Shown here in pieces: positions 36,359 through 45,437 of a DNA stretch of 64,000 nucleotides; the stretch's first letter is position 1; each line of letters starts with the position of its first letter. The DNA comes from Deltaproteobacteria bacterium (GTDB taxonomy: Bacteria; Lernaellota; Lernaellaia; JACKCT01), in the NCBI GenBank assembly GCA_027493875.1, contig JAOSJX010000027.1, forward strand, positions 67,237 through 131,236, written 5' to 3'. Under the pieces are notes generated by a model. That model had not been told where the DNA came from. It made no database searches and was given only the letters and a program-made list of their open reading frames with translations. Position numbers and translations under genes: made by a program.

Positions 36359-36596
36359 GACGCCCTCCCTGGACGGCGCCCCCACGATCATGTCATCAAA
36401 AAAAATCGTGTCCGTCTGTCAGCGGTTGATCCAAAAACGCGGATTTTCCTTGCCAGGGCATGTTTTTTTACAAATCATCGCCCGCCGTTCCCCTTTCGAG
36501 AAATTCCGCCGCGTATCAATTCTCCGAACGGTTCCGCGTGACAATCGCCGCGGGGAATTTTAAGCTGGCGCCTCTTTCGATGGAGAGGAGCCGGGC

Positions 36597-37046
36597 ATGA
36601 ACGAGTGCAGTCCCATCGTTCCGGGGGTGCGTCCCTCGAATGCGAAACTCCGGTTGATCTGGCTCGCGATTTTCGCGTCGGTGGTGATCTACGCGGTCGT
36701 CGGTCTGGTGGTTCCGGGCATGAACGGGGCGGAGGCCGGCGACGGAACGCTGCGCGTGCTCATGCCGGTCTTTGCCGTCATGGCCGCCGGCGTCACGGTG
36801 CTCGTCATGTTCGTGATGCCGAACATTCTCGCGCGGTCCGGCAACTATAGGACCCTCTGTCTGGTCCGTTGGGCGATGGCGGAATCCATCGCCGTCTTCG
36901 GCCTGGTATTGCTGTTCCTCGGCGCGCCCGCGGCCGTGGGTCTCGGCTTTTGCGCGTGGGCGATGGCCCTCCTTCTTCTGATCCGCCCCACGCCCGCCGG
37001 CGAACAGGAGGTTCGCGGCGCGCCGCGCATCCCTCCGCTCGGATAG
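36597..37046 (+). CDS. Small integral membrane protein
   Basis: 149 residues with four predicted membrane helices (LIWLAIFASVVIYAVVGLVV, VLMPVFAVMAAGVTVLVMFV, AESIAVFGLVLLFLGAPAAV and GLGFCAWAMALLLLI). GGAG lies 8 nt before ATG 36597. No motif identifies a function. It is followed after ~145 bp by two other membrane-protein genes on the same strand, possibly an operon. Intact. Confidence 0.75.
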   Translation: MNECSPIVPGVRPSNAKLRLIWLAIFASVVIYAVVGLVVPGMNGAEAGDGTLRVLMPVFAVMAAGVTVLVMFVMPNILARSGNYRTLCLVRWAMAESIAVFGLVLLFLGAPAAVGLGFCAWAMALLLLIRPTPAGEQEVRGAPRIPPLG

Positions 37047-37190
37047 GCTTTTCACGATTTGGAGACCAACCAGCCGTTCGCGGATGAGGCGTCGAAACGC
37101 GCGTCGTGCGGGCCTTCTCCCCGGTCGCTTTCCTCGTTTTTCCATCGTATGTTATGAAACCTCTCTCGCTCTGACCGAGGAGGCGCTCTT

Positions 37191-37651
37191 TTGCAAGCCC
37201 GTTGCCCGCATTGCGGCGTGGTCCGCGATCTCACGGGGATTCCCGCGGGGAGCGTGGTGTATTGCTCGTGCGGTAAACCGTTCAAGGCGCCCGCGGACGG
37301 GGCCGGCGTTCCGCCCTGACCACGGCGCTGCCGGAGACCGCGCCGCCGCCCCCGACGGGGACGCCCGATCCGCGCAAGACGCCGGACCGCGCCGTGATCG
37401 CCATCATCATGGGATGCCTCAGTTTCATTACCTGCGGCATTTTTCTGTCGATCCCCGGTCTGATCCTGTCCTACCAGGCGCGGCGCATGATCGATGACGA
37501 GCCGGACCGTTTCAAAGGGCGCGACGTGGCCACGGCCGGCGTGATCGTGAACTGGGTGTCGGTGGGGCTTTTCATCGCCGCGTTCGTCATCGGCCTGATC
37601 CTCGTCATCGCCATCGGGGGCCTAGCCGCGTTCGGCGAAGCCGTTAATTGA
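37191..37651 (+). CDS. Zinc-ribbon + DUF4190 membrane protein (one frameshift)
   Basis: GAGGAGG precedes TTG 37191. The first ~40 residues carry a zinc ribbon: QARCPHCGVVRDLTGIPAGS and VVYCSCGKPFKAP. The frame must change near 37310 to continue into a Pro linker (PETAPPPPTGTPDP) and two membrane helices (AVIAIIMGCLSFITCGIFLS; VIVNWVSVGLFIAAFVIGLI) with the DUF4190 signature LILSYQARRMIDDEP. The total is about 153 residues. Such proteins are inner-membrane, of unknown role. The break leaves both halves looking coding, so sequence error is the likely cause. Confidence 0.75.
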
Positions 37652-37773
37652 CGCTCGCAAAACGCGCGTGCTAACGTTCCGGAGCAGGCCATTTCATTTC
37701 AGGGCAACTATCCGGACCGCGTATCGGGCGGGGCGCGTGCGCGCTTCCGGCTTGCGTTGCCGACGGAGGCGTC

Positions 37774-38352
37774 ATGGGCAAAATCGATTTCGGCGCGGCG
37801 TTCTCGGAGGGCTGGAACGGCTTTTCCAAGAACATTCTCAACTTCATCGTCGGGTATTTGCTGGTCGTCATCATCTCGATCACCGTGATTCTGGCGCCGG
37901 TGATGATCGCCGGGATTTACCGCATGGGTCTCAAGGCGGCGCGCGGCGAGACGACCGAAATCAACGACGTCTTCTCGGGCTTTTCCGACTTCGGGCGTTA
38001 TTTCGTCGGCGGGCTGCTGTGGTTCGGCGTCATGCTGCTGGGTGTTCTGGCCTGCGGCGTGGGCGTGTTCGTGACCAGCGGCATCACGCTTTTCCTGTTT
38101 CCGCTGATGGTGGACCGCGGGGAATCGGGCGGTTCGGCCTTCTCGCAATGCTGGGCGTATTTCAAGACCGACTGGCTCATGGCGATCGTGCTGGCGTTCG
38201 TCACGGGACTGATCTCGTCGCTGGGTTCGTACGTCGCGGGCATCGGCGTGCTGGTGACCGGGCCCTTCGCCATGATGGTGACGGTGGCGGCGTACGAGCA
38301 GGTCTTCGGTGGCACGGCCCCGGCGACGGCGCCCACGGCGCAACCCGTCTGA
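37774..38352 (+). CDS. Integral membrane protein (DUF975/DUF2189-like)
   Basis: 192 residues. The N-terminus MGKIDFGAAFSEGWNGFSKN resembles the amphipathic start of DUF975-type proteins, followed by four to five membrane helices (FIVGYLLVVIISITVILAPV; GGLLWFGVMLLGVLACGVGV; LMAIVLAFVTGLISSLGSYV) and AAYEQVFGG near the end. The function of this group is unknown. It follows the zinc-ribbon gene by ~120 bp on the same strand. Intact. Confidence 0.75.
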   Translation: MGKIDFGAAFSEGWNGFSKNILNFIVGYLLVVIISITVILAPVMIAGIYRMGLKAARGETTEINDVFSGFSDFGRYFVGGLLWFGVMLLGVLACGVGVFVTSGITLFLFPLMVDRGESGGSAFSQCWAYFKTDWLMAIVLAFVTGLISSLGSYVAGIGVLVTGPFAMMVTVAAYEQVFGGTAPATAPTAQPV

Positions 38353-38361
38353 ACCGGAAAA

Positions 38362-38476
38362 GTTGTCCGGTTATCCGGTTATCCGGTTGTCCGGTTGTTC
38401 GGCTTTTCGGTTCCCAACCTCGTAACCGGAAAACTGGAGAACCGGTTAACTGGAGATCTGGAGAACCGGATAACCA
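38362..38476. repeat. Tandem repeat with inverted second half
   Basis: GTTGTCCGGTTATCCGGTTA units (9-nt period GGTTATCCG) run from 38362 to about 38420 and are answered by the complementary CTGGAGAACCGG / AACCGGATAACC units to 38476. The two arms can pair into a long imperfect hairpin. It follows the stop of the membrane-protein gene by 10 bp. Confidence 0.75.
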
Positions 38477-38618
38477 GCCGTCCCCGCCTTTGGGGTGAGG
38501 CGCCTTGCCTTTTTTGACGCCTTGCGCTAAAATGCCTTGTTCCCCCTGGGGAATGCGTTTCCTACGGGTACGCGCAATTTGGGGCCGGTCGGCCCTTTGG
38601 AGAACTAGGAGGAAGGGT

Positions 38619-39323
38619 ATGAAGTGGAATGTTTTTGGTATCCTGGCGCTTGTGCTCCTGTTGGCGCCCGCTTCCCTCGCCATGGCGCAGGACGACGACA
38701 CGGCCGCCGACGACGACACCGCGGCGGACGACGACATGGATGACGATATGGACGACGACGCGGACGACGATGACGCCGCGACGACGGACTTCGAGGCCAT
38801 GCTCGACTTCACCTCGCCGCTGGCGCTCGAGCCGGACACCGAGTACGAATTCGAGTTCACCGTCACCAACACGACCAACGTCGGCACGGTGAATCACTGG
38901 GTGGCCATGCTCGAACTTTACATGCCGACCACGAGCTATCAGCTCGGCACGACCGACCTGTTCGCGCCCGATCCGCTGCACGGCGGCGACTGGAGCGCGG
39001 AGGCGATCGCCGACCCCGAGGACCCGACCACGGCGGTGGGGATTCGCTGGGAATACAGCACGGGCACCACGTCGGCCACCAACGGCGACATTCAGGAAGG
39101 CGAGAGCCTCGACTTCGCGTTCCGCGCGCGCACGGACGAGGACGCGACGGACGGATTCGACTATAAGATCACGGCGGATTCGGGCCAGTGGGTGTCGGAC
39201 ACGGCGTATATCGGCGAAGAGCCGACCGACGACGATGACGACGACGACACGGGCGCGGACGACGATGACGACGCCGGCGACGACGATGACGACGACGATG
39301 ATGACGGAGGCTGCTGCGGCTGA
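38619..39323 (+). CDS. Secreted acidic protein, Asp-rich at both ends, GGCCG tail
   Basis: AGGAGG 7 nt before ATG 38619. The signal peptide MKWNVFGILALVLLLAPASL ends AMA with no lipobox, so the mature chain starts QDDDTAADDDTAADDDMDDD. A single beta-sandwich-like domain follows (FTSPLALEPDTEYEFEFTVT; VAMLELYMPTTSYQLGTTDL; SGQWVSDTAYIGEEP). A second Asp-rich tail ends DDDDDGGCCG. It is the simplest protein with the C-terminal Cys tag: one small domain between two acidic linkers. No enzyme motif; a structural or binding role at the surface is likely. Intact, 234 residues. Confidence 0.82.
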   Translation: MKWNVFGILALVLLLAPASLAMAQDDDTAADDDTAADDDMDDDMDDDADDDDAATTDFEAMLDFTSPLALEPDTEYEFEFTVTNTTNVGTVNHWVAMLELYMPTTSYQLGTTDLFAPDPLHGGDWSAEAIADPEDPTTAVGIRWEYSTGTTSATNGDIQEGESLDFAFRARTDEDATDGFDYKITADSGQWVSDTAYIGEEPTDDDDDDDTGADDDDDAGDDDDDDDDDGGCCG

Positions 39324-39369
39324 TTAAGTGGCCGGTCGCCGGTGGTCAGTGGCCGGTAAAAAGAGACAG

Positions 39370-39400
39370 ACGGCCCGGTGGTTTCCGCCGGGCCGTTTTT
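39370..39400 (+). terminator. Rho-independent terminator
   Basis: ACGGCCCGG (39370-39378) and CCGGGCCGT (39388-39396) form a 9-bp stem with a 9-nt loop, followed by TTTTT. It ends transcription of the acidic tagged protein gene 46 bp after its stop. Confidence 0.9.
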
Positions 39401-39401
39401 C

Positions 39402-40721
39402 ATGGAGCCAAGGATCGTGAAAAAATTTCACATCGTCGCCTTCGCCCTCACGGCCGCGGCCTTTGCCGCCGCGGGCTACATCTACTTCACGATGCCGCGG
39501 GGCGCTTTTCTCCCTCATCCGGATCGCGGTTCGCCCGAGGATCGGGCTCTTCCCTTCCCCGAACGCATCGCCCGCATGGCCGCCGGTCTCCCATGGAAAA
39601 GCCGCTCCGACGACCGCAAGCTGGATCGCGACGTGCTTATGCGTTCGTTGGAGTTGGGGCGGCAATTTCTGTTGGCCAACCAGAAGCCCGAGGGCAATTT
39701 CAACTACGAGTACGATTTCGTCACCAAAAAGATGACGGACGACGACAATCAGGTTCGCCAGGCGGGCGCGCTTTGGGGCGTGGCCAGCCTGCACCGGATG
39801 GCGCCGGACGAGCCGACCCGCGCGGCCCTCGTGCGCGGCCTCGATTTTTTCGCCAAGCACACGCGGAAAACCGGCGACGACGCCCAGTTCATCGCCTATC
39901 CCGGCGAACGGTCGTGCGGGACGGGCACGGTGGCGCTCGTCGCGCTGGCGATCATCGAAACGCTGCGCAACCCGGCCGGTTTCGACGAGGCGGCGCTCGA
40001 CGCGTTGAACCTGCGTCTGGACGGCTACCTGCTTTTTCTGGCGGCGCAGCAGCGCAACGACGGCCGGTTCGCCAAGTCGTTCAGCGTCAAGCGTAAAAAG
40101 CGGGGCCTCGGCACGAGCCCTTATTACGACGGCGAGGCGCTGCTGGCGCTGGTCAAGGCGGCGCGTTATCTGGACCGCGTCGAACATCTACCCGTCATTC
40201 AAAAAGCCGCGCGAAGCATGGCCGAGTACTACACGGTGGACGCGTGGAAATATCACCGCGACTCGGACAAGACCAAGGGTTTCTATCAGTGGGGGTCGAT
40301 GGCGTTTCGCGAGTATTCGGACGGCGGTTTCTCCGACGCGAAGATCTACGAGGACACCGCGCTCGTGCTGGCTTGGTGGATGGTCCACACCCATCGCACG
40401 CTCTCCCGCACGCGCAACACGGCGTACGCCTATGAGGGCATCTCCAGCGCCTATGCGATCGCCAGGAAACGCGGCGTGACGGCGGCGATGAGCGACCTCG
40501 GGTACGTCATCGACCGCGGCCTCTACAAACTCACGTCATGGCAGGTCGGCGGGCCGCTCATGAATAAGAACCGCTTTCTTCGCAAGAACAAAACAACCGA
40601 TCCGTTGGCCGTCGGCGGCATCGTGAACCACCGCTCCCTGGCGCCGCTGCGCATCGACGTCACGCAACACCAAACGCACGCCCTGATGCTTGCGCTCGAA
40701 ACCGCGTATTCCGTCGAATAG
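39402..40721 (+). CDS. Membrane-anchored alpha/alpha-toroid protein, unknown function
   Basis: The start is ATG 39402 or GTG 39417 (VKKFHIVAFALTAAAFAAAG), the latter behind AAGGA. An N-terminal membrane anchor precedes ~400 helical residues with repeated toroid-like segments: LELGRQFLLANQKPEGNFNY, QAGALWGVASLHRMAP, CGTGTVALVALAIIET, YYDGEALLALVKAARYLDR and YEDTALVLAWWMVHTHRT. The pattern resembles prenyltransferase/terpene-cyclase or DUF255-like barrels. No Asp-rich or Cys tail is present. Probably periplasmic; the substrate cannot be told. Intact. Confidence 0.7.
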   Translation: MEPRIVKKFHIVAFALTAAAFAAAGYIYFTMPRGAFLPHPDRGSPEDRALPFPERIARMAAGLPWKSRSDDRKLDRDVLMRSLELGRQFLLANQKPEGNFNYEYDFVTKKMTDDDNQVRQAGALWGVASLHRMAPDEPTRAALVRGLDFFAKHTRKTGDDAQFIAYPGERSCGTGTVALVALAIIETLRNPAGFDEAALDALNLRLDGYLLFLAAQQRNDGRFAKSFSVKRKKRGLGTSPYYDGEALLALVKAARYLDRVEHLPVIQKAARSMAEYYTVDAWKYHRDSDKTKGFYQWGSMAFREYSDGGFSDAKIYEDTALVLAWWMVHTHRTLSRTRNTAYAYEGISSAYAIARKRGVTAAMSDLGYVIDRGLYKLTSWQVGGPLMNKNRFLRKNKTTDPLAVGGIVNHRSLAPLRIDVTQHQTHALMLALETAYSVE

Positions 40722-40722
40722 A

Positions 40723-40758
40723 CAACTCCCGGACACCATCAGTGGCGTCCGGGAGTTG
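40723..40758. terminator. Perfect 12-bp hairpin between convergent genes
   Basis: CAACTCCCGGAC (40723-40734) pairs with GTCCGGGAGTTG (40747-40758). It lies between the stop codons of convergent genes and may end transcription from both sides, although the T tract is weak. Confidence 0.65.
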
Positions 40759-40770
40759 AGGCGAAATCGC

Positions 40771-41115
40771 TCAATACGTGCAGTTCTCGTGCGTGGGGTT
40801 GGCGATGTATTCGGAAGACGGGAACGTCGCGTACGTCGTGACGTAGCAGTCCGCGCACACGTCCGGCACGACCAGTTCCAACTCTTCCCCGTTCACGGAG
40901 ATCGTGAACGTCACCTCGCCCGGATCGACGTTGAACGCCGTCAACGACGACCCGCCCCCGCCCCAGACCAGCAGCGGATACGTCCCCGTGCCCGCGACGT
41001 CCGGTTCCTCCGTATCGCGGGCGAGCGTCGGCCAGAACGAATACGGCGCGTCCGGCGCGTTGTAATGGACCTCGCCGCCCACGTCGAGTTCGGCGTACGC
41101 GCAGCCGATCGGCAA
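40771..41115 (-). CDS. Small extracytoplasmic-type hypothetical protein, start unclear
   Basis: The frame from a TTG at 41115 reads PIGCAYAELDVGGEVHYNAP and, later, TAFNVDPGEVTFTISVNGEE and VCADCYVTTYATFPSSEY, a Cys-containing beta-rich protein. The frame stays open upstream to about 41150, where a REP element begins. It has no signal peptide of its own, unlike neighbouring secreted proteins, so its 5' end may have been lost or displaced. The N-terminal fragment at 41163-41405 on the other side of the REP element could be its missing part, although the frames differ. Confidence 0.5.
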   Translation of the reverse strand: MPIGCAYAELDVGGEVHYNAPDAPYSFWPTLARDTEEPDVAGTGTYPLLVWGGGGSSLTAFNVDPGEVTFTISVNGEELELVVPDVCADCYVTTYATFPSSEYIANPTHENCTY

Positions 41116-41162
41116 TATCTCTTCCTCCCTCTGCGTCGTACTAAATCATTAGTGAAAGAGAT

Positions 41163-41405
41163 CTATATTTGCACTCTATAAATAGGTGACTGTCCCCTAT
41201 TTCCGTAAATTCCACCCAATATAGATGAGGCGAGATCGCCGAAATCATATTCCCCCTGCCAGACGACACCCCAATTTATCCCTTCCTCGAGTTCCGCATC
41301 GACGTAATCGTCGAAGTCGCTCCAGTCCATCGGTTGGGCCGCGACTAAAGACGAAAAGAACGACACCGTAGCTACCACGAACATCCACATGAACGCGTAA
41401 CGCAT
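41163..41405 (-). pseudogene. Secreted protein N-terminus cut by a REP element
   Basis: ATG 41405 opens a signal peptide (MRYAFMWMFVVATVSFFSSL, cleaved near VAA-QPM) and ~45 residues of acidic sequence (WSDFDDYVDAELEEGINWGV). At 41202 the frame enters the REP palindrome and ends 12 codons later (NRGQSPIYRVQI). The REP has therefore either truncated the gene or replaced its natural end. A second coding segment follows at 40771-41115. Confidence 0.5.
41181..41202. repeat. REP palindrome, distant copy
   Basis: AATAGGTGACTGTCCCCTATTT matches the REP core found at 11741 and 16304 and is related to the palindrome at 15313. It is ~25 kb from the transposase gene. Confidence 0.85.
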
Positions 41406-41439
41406 GGCGAACCTCCGCGGCTGGTTAGGTTGTTCGGAC

Positions 41440-43790
41440 TTACTCGATCGGATTGGAAACGAGAACGACCTGTTCGTGCATTTCCCGGTACGTACTAAAA
41501 ACGTGATCCCCGTGTATTGATGCGGACGATGTCAAATAGCCGTTTTTATCAAATGGCGTTGTTGACCAGGTCCCAGCGCGATTCGTCGCGTACCAAACGT
41601 CGTCTTCCGCTGTCGTTCCGAAAACATGTACTGAGTCGTTTGCGTCGATCGTTGCAGTAAGAAACTTGCTCGCGGCTCTAATTTCGGTAACGTCCCATCC
41701 GAATTCCGATTTTTCGGCGTAACGCGTCGTGTCATCATCGCTAAAAACACGCGCGGGGTATCTGCCGAGTCTACGATCACGACAATAGGCCAAGACGTCG
41801 AGTCATCCGGAATGACTGAAGCGGCGATGATCTCGGTAGCCCACATTCCCGACGTATTAGTCGTATATACAATTCCGTCGGAACGACCGTATGCCAAATG
41901 GATGTTCTCGTTAGAATCGATCTTAAGCCACGCGCGATGAGGGTATTCGGAAAGCGGATCGATCAACTCGAAGCTCCACAGTCCTTCTACCGATAGACCG
42001 ACGTATAAACCATCGTCGAATTGAATTAAGGAAATGGCTTTTAATCCGGCTGGATGGATGTCAATATTTTCGCCGAAAGTATCGTCCGGTGCCTCAGACA
42101 TTTGTCGGCCCACCCAGGTTCCGGGTTCATTGGTTGCGTAGATGTCATCGGGATTGTCTGCAAACACTAAATGCCCGATACCGGTTCTATCCACGGCCAT
42201 AGATGAACTTGAAAAACCTGAAACATCAAATTCCGGCAAAATCACTTCATAAGCCCAGTTTTCCGAGGCGGATAGGCGGACACCGTATTCATATTTAAAG
42301 TCGTGATTCGAATAGAGCACGTGCTGTCGCCCGGCGTCGTCCATCGCCCACCAAACGCCGCGCCCGTTGTCCGCGCCCGAATCCAGAATCGCCGTCGCCC
42401 ACGAGCCGGTTTCGTGTGTCGCAAAACGAAGGCCGAGCCGGCCGTCGTTGAAATAATGGGCGAGGCGCGGCCGCCCCGCGGCGTCCAACGCGATCGCGAA
42501 CATCTCGTCGTCGCTGCCGTCCACCGCTTGATAGGCGTACTCGCCCGTCCACGGACCGCCTTCGTTCGTGAAATACCCGATGCCGTGACCGTCGTCGCCC
42601 TCGGTAAAGATCGCGGCCGTCACGTGCAGCGCTCCCTCGGCATCCGCCACCATCTCCGCGTCCCCGGCGCAACCGAGGAAAAAGCAGATCGGGTCGAACC
42701 GCCACGTCCCCGTCCGGTTCGTCGTGTCCAGCAGCCGAATCTGGCTGAGCGAAAAAAGCGCAACGTGCACAAACCGTCCGCGTCGATGGCGACGCTCGGC
42801 CACAAGGCGTCCGACGGATACCAGTCGGCCCACGTTCCGTCGGCGTTCGTCAAGTACACCGTGTAGCCGGGATTGAATAGAAGTCCACCCATCGCGGCGA
42901 TATGGGCGTGGCCGCCGGCATCGACGGCAATATCCGTATGGGTGCCGTAGTCGCCGGTCTCGGTCACCGCCTCCGTCGTCCAGGTTCCTTCGCTTTTTCT
43001 CGCGTACCAGAGGTCCGCCGCCACGCGGTTCACGTAAACGATATGAGGGTTCCCGTCCGGTCCCATCGCGATCGCCGCGTGCGCGTGGTAGAGATTTTCC
43101 GACGCGAAGCGCCGTTCCGGTCCCACGCCGGCGATGCTCTCGATAACCCACGTCCCCGAAGCGTCGGTCGCATATTTGAGCTTGTCGTTCCAAAGGTCGG
43201 TGTAGGCGACGTGGAAATGCCCGTCCGCGTCCATCGCCATCGACGGCCCCGCCGCCATGAAATCGATCGTCCGGACGGTGCACGTTATCTCGGGGCCCGA
43301 ACCGTCGATTTTGTAGAGCCGCAGGTCGCGGCCTTTGACGGCGGCGATATAGGTAAGGTTGTCGGAGCCCACCGCGATGGACACGCCCTCGCGGCCCGGC
43401 GCGCCGCCGGCGATGCGTTCGATGCACGCCCCGTCCGGCGTCAGAAACCCGCGCGGACACTCGCCGATGTCGTCCCACTCCTCGACACAGATATCGAGAA
43501 TCGACAGATCGTCGTCGCCGGTATCGTCATCAACATCGTCGTCCGCGTCGTCGTCAAGATCGTCATCAAGATCGTCGTCGGAGTGCGTATCGTCGTCGGG
43601 AACATCGTCATCGAGATCGTCGTCATCGGATGAAACATCGTCGTCTTCCGTGACAACGGGTCCGCCCGAACCGCCGGAATCGTCATCGTCGCCGCAGGAA
43701 CATGCCGTCATGCCCGAAAGCCCAACGGCCCAAAAAACCCAACAGCCCAAGAGCCATCACTGCGGCTATTCCTGTCAGGTTTAGGCGCAT
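41440..43790 (-). CDS. Large Asp-tethered lipoprotein with propeller-like repeats (three frameshifts)
   Basis: AGGAGG 6 nt before ATG 43790 and removal of one base from the A6 run (plus strand 43732-43737) give MRLNLTGIAAVMALGLLGFW and a lipobox at MTACSCG. The tether DDDDSGGSGG plus ~50 Asp-rich residues follows. The rest is at least seven repeats of ~50 residues of the form MAMDADGHFHVAYTD...LKYATDASGTW and AVDRTGIGHLVFAD...DIYATNEPGTW, a beta-propeller-like pattern. Frame changes near 42770 and 41745 reach the end HGDHVFSTYREMHEQVVLVS. The reconstructed length is ~780 residues. It is probably surface-exposed and of unknown function. The 3' half has lower GC. Confidence 0.82.
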
Positions 43791-44096
43791 TACGCGCCTC
43801 CTCTTATAAGGATATCTCGATTGTCCGCCTGCAACAACCGAAAGTCAATTGAAAAAACGCCCTTTCCGCGTCATCCGCGACTCGTACGGGATGTTAACGC
43901 GAGCCGCGTCAAGGCGGGACAGCGTGGACGCCGTGGTCGACCGTCGACAGTCAACCGTCGACAGTCCGCAACGTTTTTGCCGGACCGCGCGTTCGTCCGC
44001 GCCGCGAACTGTTGGCTGTGAACTGTTGACCGGATTTGCCGTGGCACCGATCGCGGCGTTGGCGAACGACCGCGCATGCCGGCGGCGCGCCGCCCC
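43791..44096. other. Intergenic region with short direct repeats
   Basis: Contains CCGTCGACAGTC twice (43941-43952 and 43955-43966), overlapping GTCGAC palindromes, and GAACTGTTG twice near 44000-44025. No gene is supported. It lies upstream of the large lipoprotein gene and downstream of the OMP gene. Confidence 0.5.
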
Positions 44097-45437
44097 TTAC
44101 CAATACCATTTGAGATAGGCGTAATAGAGATCCGCGGTCTCGTATTCCTTGCCGGTGAACGGATCTTCGAAACCGCCGTATTCGGAGGGGATCGGTCCGA
44201 AGGTCAGGTTGGCGCCGAGCTGAAGTTCGAGGCTCTCGACGACGCTTCCCGTAAGAACGAATGCGGCGTATGCGCCGCGGTCGAGCAGATTGACGATCGA
44301 CGTGGCGGAGGCCGTGACGAGCGGATGCGGCATCACGGAAATCATCGCGGCGCCGTAGTGCCGCCCCAAGTTGACCGCTTCGCCGCGCGACGCCGCCGCC
44401 GTGAAACTCTCGCGCGCGGCGAGTTCCGCGTATTTCTCCGGATCGTCCTCGCCCAGCCCGTTGTAGTGATACTCGACCAGAACGTACGGATTCCACGGCC
44501 ACGCGAAACCGTAGTCCAGGTCGGCCATCGCGCGCACGTACGGGTCGGGATCGTCCGCGAAATCGTCCGGCCGAAATGAAACGCGCGTCACCGCCGCGCG
44601 CAACAGCGCCCCGCCGAGGGGGCCCTGCGCGTCGAAGCCGGCGACGTACCGATCGTAGATCCAGCCGCCCGACGCGGCGAGATCGAAAGTCCCGATATTG
44701 ACCGACGCCCGTCCCGCCGCCGCCGAGGCGGCCACGTCCACGTTTTCCGCGTCCTCGTCGCGGACGGGCGCCGCCACGGCCTCGACGGACGACCCGGCAA
44801 AAGGCGCGACCTCGAGGCGCACGGCGTCGATGCCGGCCTTTTTCTTCCTTATCGATTTCCGTCGGCGAGAACGGCGCGAAATAGTCGGTCGGCGTCCAGA
44901 ACGTTCCCGGTCCCCAGGAAAACGCCATGCGCCCCACGGTGAGCGTCGCCCGCTCGTAACGCAGCCGCGCGTACAACCGATCGAACCCGTGCCGGATGAC
45001 GTACTCGTCCTCTTCCCGTTCGTCGGTCAGATCGAAAAGCCGCAGCACGCGCGTCTCGGGAAAGAGCGCGGCGTAGAGAGCGTCGCCGCCGGGCAGGTTT
45101 TCCGTGAGCGCCCGCGCTTCCGCTTTGATGCGCGGCGTATCGCCGTATTGAAGCCGCGCCTCGTAGGCCGCGGTGATTTCGGCGACGGGACCGGCGAACA
45201 GCTCCGAACGCACGCGCACGCGCGTCGCGTTGTCCCAAAGCGTTTCCTGTTTCGTCAGGCCGAGGTCGCGATACAGGTCGCCGACTTGCGTCATCGACGT
45301 GAAATTTTTACGTAACCGGAAAACAACCAGGTGGCGTCGTCGGTGCTCACGGCGTCCCAGGAAGACGCGGGCGCCGCGAACGACAACACGAAAATCAAAG
45401 CGCGGAGGAAATGACATTCGGCCCGGCCCTCAGGCAC
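44097..45437 (-). CDS. Probable outer-membrane beta-barrel protein (two frameshifts)
   Basis: A GTG at 45437 overlaps the stop of the MlaF-like gene. The frame reads LRALIFVLSFAAPASSW as a signal peptide, then DATWLFSGYVK. One extra base in the T5 run at 45305-45309 continues with NFTSMTQVGDLYRDLGLTKQ, RLQYGDTPRIKAEAR, YARLRYERATLTVGRMAFSW and GPGTFWTPTDYFAPFSPTEI. A second break near 44840 leads to RLEVAPFAGSSVEAVAAPVR and ends LYYAYLKWYW. Alternating polar and aromatic residues and a terminal aromatic (W) are typical of barrels. The adjacent ATPase suggests a link with lipid transport, but the family is not identified. Confidence 0.7.

Noticed and set aside
38514..38533. TTGACG and TAAAAT as a sigma-70 promoter for the gene at 38619
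   Set aside because: The spacing is only ~8 bp, far from the ~17 bp needed. A promoter must exist but cannot be placed with confidence.
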